This document shows positions 26,444 to 34,298 of a stretch of 64,000 bases of DNA, in pieces (the stretch's first letter is position 1; each line of letters opens with the position of its first letter). Origin of the DNA: an uncultured Clostridia bacterium (GTDB lineage Bacteria > Bacillota > Clostridia > Christensenellales > Borkfalkiaceae); assembly GCA_934247225.1 (NCBI GenBank), contig CAKQJE010000002.1:62001-126000 (forward strand). Direction: 5' to 3'. The position numbers and the translations under genes were made by a program. The notes below the pieces were generated by a model. That model saw nothing but the letters and a program-made list of their open reading frames with translations, had not been told where the DNA came from and did no database searches.

Positions 26444-28085
26444 GATTTTTTTCTCCGTTATTTTTTATAATTTCTATTCCTTCAGGCACTCGCACGTCAA
26501 CCCCGTGCGTATCGGTTTTTATTTCGATTACGCCATACGGCGTAGGGATTTTTGCAGAGATATATTTCAGACCTCCCGGTTTCGGTCTGACGGCAATCTT
26601 TTTAAATCCCGGCTCCAAAATTTTCAAACCGACGATTTCTTCTATAAAAAACGGAACAACCCCGCTCGACCACCCGTGGCAAAGGCTGTGCCTCAATCCT
26701 TTATAGCAAAATTGCCCGTAATCGGCGTGCAAATCTTTTTTGTCGGGCGCAGGGATTTCGTCTATTCGTCCGCTGCCGTCAAGCCACGAAACGTCGAAAT
26801 CCTCCCAGAAAGCAGTCGCTCCCCTGCCAAGCATTCCTCCGTAATATTCTTTTATAAATTCAACCGTACGATCGCTTCCGGAAGCGGCAAGAGCCTTTAA
26901 TATAAAATACGACATAAAGGTTGAAAACCCGCTCGCACCGTCCTTTTCGAGCAAACGTTTAAGTCCGTCGGACGGCTGTCCGCAGAGAACCTGAAACGCC
27001 GCGATTTGTTTTTTGAAAGTTTCTTCTGAAATATAACGTTGCAATTTACGGTTAATCGAACAAATAGCCTCGTCGCAAGCCGCATCTTTTGCGGTTTCTC
27101 TGAAAATCCGCGCAGCATACAATATAAGAAGCGCGGTACCCGTAACGGCGTCCTTTGTTCCGTCCGTCGGCCAGTCGAGGAAGAACTCGTGCAAACCGAG
27201 TTTTCTCCCCGTTTTCCCGAAATCCATCGTTCCGTCCTCGTCTATACAGGCGTCGAGTTCTTTCATCGCCGCATTCATATTATTCAGGTTTTTCGTAAGA
27301 TAAGTCGAATCTCCCGAATAACTATAATATTCGCAAACGTTAATAACCCACCACGCGTCGTATGAAGGAATATTATTCATCCAGAACCCGTCGGGAGTGG
27401 TTGCCTTAACGAAGTCCAGGGATCGTTTCGTATGAGGAGTGTTCCCAAAAGAGCATAACGCTGTTTTTATTTCCGAATACATATCACCCGACCAGACAAG
27501 GCGATCTCTTTTTATCCCGTCCAGAAAATATCCGTCCTGCATATTTAAAGTGCAGGTATAAACCGCCGTTTCCAAAATTTCATTCAACAATTCGTCGTCT
27601 GTTTCGATTTTCCCGACAAGCTTTTCCTCCGGCAGGGAACACAACCCGATAACGCTTTTAAAAGCGACTTCCGCATCATCTTCTTCAAGTTCTATTTTGA
27701 CGAACCTGAAACCCGTCCGCCCGAATTCGAGCGCGGACATATTTGAAATCATCGCGCTGAAATCTCTCGGAGAATGATGGTTGGTCGCGCCTTTTTCCCC
27801 TATCGACGACATTGCTTCCGAAACGGATTCGCCGAAAACGAGCCGAATTTTCGTCGTTAAACCTTTCACTATCGCCGTAACGATCCTGACCCCGCCGCAG
27901 ATTTCTTTTCCGAAATCCAGAATAACATATGACCTGATTCCGTTTTCGTTCCTCATACGAATGAGGTTGTCGTTCCCGAAAGAGGCTATTTCGTCCCGAT
28001 TTATAAGAAAATTTTCGCCGCCGGAAATAATTCCGTCGGCTTTGATTATTCTTACGGGATAAACAAATTCGATGTTTCTGTTCAT
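26418..28085 (-). CDS. GH78-type alpha-L-rhamnosidase
   Basis: A cytoplasmic 555-residue enzyme predicted to remove L-rhamnose from imported oligosaccharides. The motif DGIKRDRLVWSGDM near residue 190-203 corresponds to the GH78 'D-C-P-x-R-x-E-R-x-G-W-x-G-D' acid region, but in the IKRDRLVW variant. The (alpha/alpha)6 barrel ends with SLCHGWSSGVVPFFIEEIVG and a C-terminal beta-domain GFKKIAVRPKPG. It is shorter than typical GH78 enzymes because it lacks the large N-terminal carbohydrate-binding domains. No rhamnose catabolic genes are in the window. Confidence 0.83.
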   Translation of the reverse strand: MNRNIEFVYPVRIIKADGIISGGENFLINRDEIASFGNDNLIRMRNENGIRSYVILDFGKEICGGVRIVTAIVKGLTTKIRLVFGESVSEAMSSIGEKGATNHHSPRDFSAMISNMSALEFGRTGFRFVKIELEEDDAEVAFKSVIGLCSLPEEKLVGKIETDDELLNEILETAVYTCTLNMQDGYFLDGIKRDRLVWSGDMYSEIKTALCSFGNTPHTKRSLDFVKATTPDGFWMNNIPSYDAWWVINVCEYYSYSGDSTYLTKNLNNMNAAMKELDACIDEDGTMDFGKTGRKLGLHEFFLDWPTDGTKDAVTGTALLILYAARIFRETAKDAACDEAICSINRKLQRYISEETFKKQIAAFQVLCGQPSDGLKRLLEKDGASGFSTFMSYFILKALAASGSDRTVEFIKEYYGGMLGRGATAFWEDFDVSWLDGSGRIDEIPAPDKKDLHADYGQFCYKGLRHSLCHGWSSGVVPFFIEEIVGLKILEPGFKKIAVRPKPGGLKYISAKIPTPYGVIEIKTDTHGVDVRVPEGIEIIKNNGEKNHGKTFINA

Positions 28086-28101
28086 TATAAATTTACCCGT
28101 T

Positions 28102-29406
28102 TTAAGATTTTAATTCCGCAATATTTACGAATTTATTCTCTTTTCTCGATTTTTCCGCCGCAAACACGCAAAGATGTCCGTTTACGGAATCGGCAAGAGA
28201 GGTAATCGAAATAGAACTTCTGTCACCGTTAAGATAAGCGAGGAGATCGTGCATAATGAGGAAATCCCCGCCGTTATGTCCGCCGAATTCGGCTTTGTTG
28301 ACAACCTTTGAGTTGACGTCTATCTCTTCGCTCACCCCGTAAAAGTTTGCGGGGGACGGATCGTATTTTCTCACGATCATTTTGCCTTCTTCGAGTTTGC
28401 CTTCTATTTCGCCACGCTGACCGACGATATGAATGTATCTGTCCGGTTTAGTCGCGCCGCCGACAAGGGTAAACGTCGCCTGAGACCCGTTTTCGAATTT
28501 TACTATAACGTTTTGTCTGTCCACGATGTTTCCGCCTGCTATATACGCGCATCTGCCGTAATTATCGTGCTTTAAAAACTCGATTTTTTCCTCTTCCGTT
28601 ATTTCGTTTAACGGCTTATTAAGCCTGTCCCACACAAGGAAAGGCATAACGTGCAAATCGAGATATTCGTGCATAGCGGAATAAATACACGTTTCGTTAT
28701 ATTTGCATTCATAACAAAACTCGGAAGCGTCTTCCGGCATATTTTCTTTGACGAATTCGCATCTTCCGCCCATGCTCGCAACCGTTTCCGGCGCGGACAC
28801 GTTGTTGAGCCAGCACATAATATCCATATCGTGGCAACACTTGGCAAGCAGGAAACCCGAGCCGCAGCCGTCTTCGCTGTTCCATTTTCCGCGGTCGTAA
28901 GACGCGAGATAATGCTGACGGCAAACATGCTCGTTCATTTCCATCGTCATTATTTTTCCGATAACGCCGCTGTTTAAAATCTCTTTGATTTTCGTGTAGA
29001 ACGGAGAATATCTGAGGACGTGACAAACAAACACTCTCACGCTTTTTTTCTCCGCGAGATTTTTAATATCGAGAAGTTCTTTCTCGTTCGGAACTATCGG
29101 CTTTTCGACGAGCAGATCATATCCCGCACCGAGAATTTCCATTGTCGTATCATAATGAAACTGATCCATCGTCGCGTTGATTACGAAATCGCATTCGATT
29201 CCGCTTTTTAAAAACGAAGCGAAATCACAAAAAAGTCTTTCGTCGGATAACCCGTATCTCTCTTTTGCTTCCCTCAATTTAAATTCTTTCGGGTCTATTA
29301 CAGCCGCCACGCCGAACTCGTCGGGACATTGAAGCGAATAATCTCCGTAAACCTGTCCCCTGTTTCCGTATCCGACGATAGCAGCGTATAATTTTTTCTT
29401 TTCCAT
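28102..29406 (-). CDS. Gfo/Idh/MocA-family oxidoreductase
   Basis: An NAD(P)-dependent sugar oxidoreductase of 434 residues. The N-terminal Rossmann fold begins AAIVGYGNRGQVYGDYS, the conserved EKP lies at about residue 101 and the catalytic-type AKCCHDMDIM at about 195. An inserted cysteine cluster FCYECKYNETC near 235 is not part of the core fold and may bind a metal. Family members oxidise, epimerise or hydrolyse sugars by a redox mechanism. Which of these applies is unknown; in this operon a modified uronide or rhamnoside is plausible. Confidence 0.85.
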   Translation of the reverse strand: MEKKKLYAAIVGYGNRGQVYGDYSLQCPDEFGVAAVIDPKEFKLREAKERYGLSDERLFCDFASFLKSGIECDFVINATMDQFHYDTTMEILGAGYDLLVEKPIVPNEKELLDIKNLAEKKSVRVFVCHVLRYSPFYTKIKEILNSGVIGKIMTMEMNEHVCRQHYLASYDRGKWNSEDGCGSGFLLAKCCHDMDIMCWLNNVSAPETVASMGGRCEFVKENMPEDASEFCYECKYNETCIYSAMHEYLDLHVMPFLVWDRLNKPLNEITEEEKIEFLKHDNYGRCAYIAGGNIVDRQNVIVKFENGSQATFTLVGGATKPDRYIHIVGQRGEIEGKLEEGKMIVRKYDPSPANFYGVSEEIDVNSKVVNKAEFGGHNGGDFLIMHDLLAYLNGDRSSISITSLADSVNGHLCVFAAEKSRKENKFVNIAELKS

Positions 29407-29423
29407 AAAATAAACTCCGATGT

Positions 29424-30284
29424 TTATAATTTCATTCCTGCGGCAAATTCTCCGCCTTTAAAATTTTTCATACTGATTGTCGAGGTTATGACAAGCGGAA
29501 CGCATGAAATAACGTACATCGCATACATAGCCCCCTTTTCTTTCAGCTGGTTAAACGTTTCCTGCTGGCTGAGCATTATAGGCATCAACGTCATTTTGTT
29601 TCCGAGAATAAGACTCGGCCAAAGATAATCGTTATAATACGATCCGAACACGCCCACAAAATGGAATAACAGTATCGCTTTCGCAAGCGGTATAGTTATG
29701 TGAACGTATATCTGATAATCGTTCGCTCCGGCTATTTGCGCGCTTTCGTAAATAGACTTCGGTTGTTGCCCGAAAAACGTTCTGAACAAAAACATCGCGC
29801 CGACCTGTCCGCCCGCAAAAATCGGAAGAAGATATCCTATATACGTTTCACCAAGACGCAAAGTGTTTTTTACAAACGGAACAAGTATCGGCATGCCCAT
29901 TATGGAAGGCAAAAGCATTACGGACAAAAACATCATAAAGAAAAATTCTTTAAAGTAAAAATCCTTGTACGCAAAAATGTACGCGAGAACCGAGCCGAGC
30001 AGACAGTTGAAAAACGCACCGATAAGAGAAAGAATAATACTGCTTATAAACGACGTTTTCACCGCTTCCCACGCATGGGAGAAATTAAACGCTATGTTTT
30101 CGCCTAAAAGGCTCGCCGCGGGAAGCGCGAATATATTCGTGATAATTTCGTCGTTCGATTTCAGCGAATTTATCAGCGTTATCGTAAGCGACAAAAAGGA
30201 AAACAACGTCGCGGCGATAACTATTATACATATTACAATCTGAAAATCAAGTCTGTAATATGATTTTTTTATTTTAGACGTCAT
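29424..30284 (-). CDS. ABC sugar transporter permease (MalG type)
   Basis: A CUT1-type membrane subunit of 286 residues with six hydrophobic segments, the first at about 17-39. The EAA loop reads YESAQIAGANDYQIY near residue 212 and is followed by ITIPL. ATG 30284 has a GGAGG site at good spacing, while an upstream in-frame start at 30380 would lie inside the preceding gene and add an unlikely Cys/Arg-rich leader. Partner of the fused permease at 30289. Confidence 0.9.
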   Translation of the reverse strand: MTSKIKKSYYRLDFQIVICIIVIAATLFSFLSLTITLINSLKSNDEIITNIFALPAASLLGENIAFNFSHAWEAVKTSFISSIILSLIGAFFNCLLGSVLAYIFAYKDFYFKEFFFMMFLSVMLLPSIMGMPILVPFVKNTLRLGETYIGYLLPIFAGGQVGAMFLFRTFFGQQPKSIYESAQIAGANDYQIYVHITIPLAKAILLFHFVGVFGSYYNDYLWPSLILGNKMTLMPIMLSQQETFNQLKEKGAMYAMYVISCVPLVITSTISMKNFKGGEFAAGMKL

Positions 30285-30288
30285 ATCG

Positions 30289-32514
30289 TCAATCCTCCAG
30301 GCTCTTTTTCTGTTTACGCAGGTTAAGGAACGTTGCGAAGAACAACAGCACGAAAATAACCGTCGCGTATGCCGACGCAAGCCCGTAATTGCCGTTTACC
30401 ATATTCTGATACATTATATGTATCGGAGTGTGCGTTTCCGCCTGACCGCCCGTAACCATATATGTCCTCGCGAAATTTTGCAACGAATGAATAAACGACG
30501 TTATAAAAACGTATTTAAGTTGCGGCACTATAAGCGGAATGTCTATATAGAAAAATCTCTTCCATATCCCTATACCTTCCAGTTCCGCCGCTTCATAATA
30601 ACTCGATGATATATTCATCATTCCGCCGAAGAAAATGAGATACGCCCCGACAAACGGAAAGCCTATAAACAAAACCGCCCATCGGGCGTAAGCCGTCTGA
30701 CCGAGAAAATCTACGGGGGTTCCGCCGAACGCTTTGATAATAGTATTCAGAACCCCGTCTCCGCCGTAAATACCCGTACGCCAGATTAAAAGCCCCGCGA
30801 CCGACGGAACAACGCCCGTTATAAACAACAACGTTCTTACCGTCCCCGAAAGCTTCTGCCATTTCATAACCGTAAGGAAAAACGCAAACAAAAGCGGAGG
30901 AATAAGCGCAACAACCAGATCGAAACAGAGAAATAAAAACATATTCCCGAAGGCTTCGCCGGCAAGCGCAGAACCGAAAACCTCTTTGTAATTTGCAAAG
31001 TTATTCCATATCATCGTCGGGTTTTTTATCGTATAATCGAAAAACGACAACGCAATCGACGCAATCGCCTCGTAATAACAGAACATTACAAGAAGAATAA
31101 GCGAAGGCGTGAGAGCAAGATAGATGTACTTCTGTCGCCAGATTTTTTTAACGACCTTTAATGCTTGTCGTTCTTTATGTTTACCGATTATCACGCCGAG
31201 AACCGAAGAAACTACCGCCGCCGCAACAGCAAGACATATACCGAAAATCATAAACCCGCTGAAAATCTTTTCATTCTTTTTCAAACTTGTATTCACGCTC
31301 GAAAGAATTGTTTTTTCCGATTGTCCGGTTTTGTTTACGTTTCTGTAAATGTAATATACATCGTTCGCCGAAGCGCCCTGAATCATTTTCGATATATTAA
31401 ATTCGAGATTAAAAGAATATTCGATTTTTTCGGTTGCAAAATTTACTCTCGTCACCGACGAAGAACTTTCGTGAAGAACGTAACCGATCTCGGTTTTTTT
31501 GTCATAATATATCGCGCTGTTGATTGCGGGCGAACTGTCGAAAACAACGCCGTCAACATATTGACAGATTAAGTCTTCTCCTATTTCGAGGTCGTCTATG
31601 TCGGTAGTGTCGAACCGATACAGATAAACGCCTCTGTCCGCAACGTAAAATCTGTTTTCTTTTTCAAAAAACGCGCCGCCTCTCGAAGAAATTCCGTAAA
31701 GTCCGAAAGAAAGATATGCGGAAGTATCGAGACTGTCTGCGTGATAACTTCTTCCCTTGCTCGTATCGTAAGTAACCGCTGAAAAGTCTGTCGCAAGCCT
31801 TATAAATCCGCCGTCGTAAAGAATATAGATATAGTTGCCGTCAGACTCGAAACAATCGATTCCCGCCGACATCTGAACCGCCCGGAGCTTAACTCCGTCG
31901 TCATCGTCCGGAGTGCAGTCGTAAAGAACCGTTCTGCAAAGCGTCCCCGCCACGAGATCGTTTATGTCATAACACATTATTTCAGCGACCTGATTTCCCG
32001 TGCAGGCAACGTAAAAGTAACCGTCGCGTTCCAGAAAATATGTATTGTCTATATTGCCGGAAAAAAGCACGCAATCAATAATATCGATTCCGCCATTGCT
32101 TTCTTCGGCTTTAAACAACCACGAGATTCCGTCCGTGCCTGAGTCCGATATTATTCCCCATATAAATCTTCCGCCGTACGCTTTGTAAATTTTACGAAGA
32201 ACACCGTTTTTAAGTTCTGTCGTTTCCTTTATAAGAGAAACCACGTTTACGTCATATCCGACTGCTCCGTTATGCGCCGTACGGATAATCGTTCCGTCCG
32301 AAGTTGCGTAAAGCCAGTCGCCGTTTTCGTAAGAAATCACATCTATTACATTACCGCTTTTTGCTTCGATATTTTCGGCGCGCGGAATACAGCATATCAT
32401 TGCGGCGGTTAAAATAACCGCCGCAATGAAAACCGCAATCATTATTATAAGCGTTTTTTTCGTTTTTCCGACGCCCTTTTCGGAAACGTCGGAATTGTCG
32501 TGTATTTCATTCAA
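30289..32514 (-). CDS. ABC permease fused to a large extracytoplasmic domain
   Basis: A 741-residue protein in two parts. Residues about 1-20 are cytoplasmic, 20-42 a membrane segment, 43 to about 415 an extracytoplasmic region rich in beta strands with repeated 'Y-I/V-Y-x-L/V-x-D/R' blade-like units, then a membrane segment at about 420-445. Residues 460-741 are a standard MalF-type permease with the EAA loop YEAAELEGIGIWKRFFY near 640. MalF proteins carry at most a small periplasmic loop, so a several-hundred-residue blade-like outer domain is unusual. It might sense or hold ligand, or dock the binding protein. No frameshift or internal ribosome site suggests two separate genes. Confidence 0.88.
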   Translation of the reverse strand: MNEIHDNSDVSEKGVGKTKKTLIIMIAVFIAAVILTAAMICCIPRAENIEAKSGNVIDVISYENGDWLYATSDGTIIRTAHNGAVGYDVNVVSLIKETTELKNGVLRKIYKAYGGRFIWGIISDSGTDGISWLFKAEESNGGIDIIDCVLFSGNIDNTYFLERDGYFYVACTGNQVAEIMCYDINDLVAGTLCRTVLYDCTPDDDDGVKLRAVQMSAGIDCFESDGNYIYILYDGGFIRLATDFSAVTYDTSKGRSYHADSLDTSAYLSFGLYGISSRGGAFFEKENRFYVADRGVYLYRFDTTDIDDLEIGEDLICQYVDGVVFDSSPAINSAIYYDKKTEIGYVLHESSSSVTRVNFATEKIEYSFNLEFNISKMIQGASANDVYYIYRNVNKTGQSEKTILSSVNTSLKKNEKIFSGFMIFGICLAVAAAVVSSVLGVIIGKHKERQALKVVKKIWRQKYIYLALTPSLILLVMFCYYEAIASIALSFFDYTIKNPTMIWNNFANYKEVFGSALAGEAFGNMFLFLCFDLVVALIPPLLFAFFLTVMKWQKLSGTVRTLLFITGVVPSVAGLLIWRTGIYGGDGVLNTIIKAFGGTPVDFLGQTAYARWAVLFIGFPFVGAYLIFFGGMMNISSSYYEAAELEGIGIWKRFFYIDIPLIVPQLKYVFITSFIHSLQNFARTYMVTGGQAETHTPIHIMYQNMVNGNYGLASAYATVIFVLLFFATFLNLRKQKKSLED

Positions 32515-32540
32515 GACCTGTATCCTCTCTTAAAGCCGTA

Positions 32541-34259
32541 TCAGTCATTCGCCTCGTGTTTAGTTCCGTGCCCCGGGTCTTTATAGCAGGTTGTGCTCCA
32601 CCCGTTCTGAGTCGCATATTTTACCCATCCGTCGTAAAGCGTAGACGCCCACGTCGACGTGAGCGCGTCAACGTCTATTTTATCGCTTCCCATGCCGACA
32701 AGATAATTCTGATAAATTTTAACTTTGGTATCCGCAACGTCTTGTCCGCCGACGGAAACAATCATATTACGGATAAATTCGTTACTGTCGACAAGCCCTG
32801 TAAACGTAACTTTGTCCGTACTGAAAAATTCCTTCCATGCATCGGGAACTTTAACGTATTTTTGTTTTACAAGCGTCAATCCCTTGGGCGTAAAGTTCGT
32901 ATCTTTGAGAGCGTCGTAATAAATCGACTGACCGTAAGGCGACATAACGAACTTCATAAAGTCAAGGTTAAGAGCGTCCTGAGCGGCGTCGTGATCGATT
33001 ATCGACAGATAACCGCCGTTGCCGCCGACGTCTCTCACGATAGTTCCTTCGGGAATATATCCGCCCACGCTTTCCATAACGGGATAATCAAAGAAATCCG
33101 TCTCGATTTTATCGCTTTTCAGGAATTCGAGACCGGATCCGACGTAATCGAGAACGATCTGCGGCGAAGCCTTACCGCTGCTCTGAGTCTGAAATTCGTT
33201 TCTGAGGTCTTCCATCGAAGCCTGCTTTGCGTTTACCGTATCGAAATACGGGCTCATTTTTCCGAGCTGTCCCACGAATTCTTTGAATTTCGCACTGTTC
33301 GGTCCGATATAATTTTCAGATTTCTCGTAAAGGATCTTATTAAACAGTTTAGTTACGTCAACGCCGTAATTTATATCGTTTTCCGGATTTTCCGAAGCAG
33401 GATCGTAAACATATCCGCTTTTATCGTTAGCCATAATTCCGTTGTATTCGTTACGGAAATAATAATCCCCGTACACACGCAAAAGCCACGAGAAACTATA
33501 TTCGTTGATACCCTCCTGATTTACGGAAACTCCGAGCGGATTTTCGTAACCCGCCTGCTTCATATAGTCGCACAGACTGATAAGATCGTCCCATGTAACG
33601 GGATTTTCCGCCTTGCCGTCCTTGTTGCGGTATCCGAGTTCTCCTGCAGCGTTAAGCGCGACTTTATTGACGAACCATGCCGTAAGAAGATTTTCCGAGT
33701 TCATTATATACGTGCTGGTGTTTGTCCCGGATTTATCGGTGATATATGCGTCTTCTTCTATAACGCTACTCCATGTTTTATTCCCCGCATAACCGTTTTT
33801 GCCGTTTATATAAGGATACATATTGACGCAGTATTTACTTATAAGGTTTGTAACGATATTACCCTGGACAATATCCCAATCGGTATTTTTATTGGTAATT
33901 TCGTATTTAAGAGCGTCTTTATAAGTACTCGAAGAATATTTCTTGTTAAGAACAACCGCGACCGCACCGCCATGAAGTCTCGAGTATTCCTTAGCCAAAG
34001 CCTCCCAGCCCGCTTCCGAACCGGAGAAAACAATAACCACGTCTATTTTCCCGGAACGTTGCTCTATATTTTCCTTAATCGGATAATACGCTTTGTTGAA
34101 ACCGTCTCCGAGATCGAGCGGCTCGACGGAAATCGTATTGTCGGTATTTCCTCCCGGATTTGTCGACTCGGGAGGCGTATTGCTCGTTCCGCATCCTGTC
34201 AGAGAGCAGGCAAAAAGCGAAACCGCAGCCAGAATTGAACACAAAAATTTCTTTTTCAT
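32541..34259 (-). CDS. extracellular sugar-binding lipoprotein
   Basis: Solute-binding protein of 572 residues for the adjacent permeases. The signal peptide ends in the lipobox SLTGC near residue 19-23. KIDVVIVFSGSEAGWEALAK near residue 70 is the first beta-alpha unit of family 1 binding proteins. MKFVMSPYGQSIYYDAL near 445 fits the conserved 'F-x-x-F-L-x-S-x-E-x-Q' region. It is large for the family, consistent with oligosaccharide ligands. A long antisense open frame on the plus strand over this gene is a shadow. Confidence 0.88.
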   Translation of the reverse strand: MKKKFLCSILAAVSLFACSLTGCGTSNTPPESTNPGGNTDNTISVEPLDLGDGFNKAYYPIKENIEQRSGKIDVVIVFSGSEAGWEALAKEYSRLHGGAVAVVLNKKYSSSTYKDALKYEITNKNTDWDIVQGNIVTNLISKYCVNMYPYINGKNGYAGNKTWSSVIEEDAYITDKSGTNTSTYIMNSENLLTAWFVNKVALNAAGELGYRNKDGKAENPVTWDDLISLCDYMKQAGYENPLGVSVNQEGINEYSFSWLLRVYGDYYFRNEYNGIMANDKSGYVYDPASENPENDINYGVDVTKLFNKILYEKSENYIGPNSAKFKEFVGQLGKMSPYFDTVNAKQASMEDLRNEFQTQSSGKASPQIVLDYVGSGLEFLKSDKIETDFFDYPVMESVGGYIPEGTIVRDVGGNGGYLSIIDHDAAQDALNLDFMKFVMSPYGQSIYYDALKDTNFTPKGLTLVKQKYVKVPDAWKEFFSTDKVTFTGLVDSNEFIRNMIVSVGGQDVADTKVKIYQNYLVGMGSDKIDVDALTSTWASTLYDGWVKYATQNGWSTTCYKDPGHGTKHEAND

Positions 34260-34298
34260 TGCTATAATCTCCTGTTTGTTATTAATAGCGGACGATAA

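Noticed and set aside
29424..30380. A longer start for the second permease at 30380
   Set aside because: It would overlap the fused permease by 92 bases and add a Cys/Arg-rich leader. ATG 30284 has a GGAGG site and a normal membrane N-terminus.
32556..34238. A 560-codon open frame on the plus strand opposite the binding-protein gene
   Set aside because: The minus strand has a clear lipoprotein signal, ribosome site and binding-protein family features. The antisense frame is Arg/Val/Ile/Phe-rich without domains and mirrors the codon bias of the real gene.
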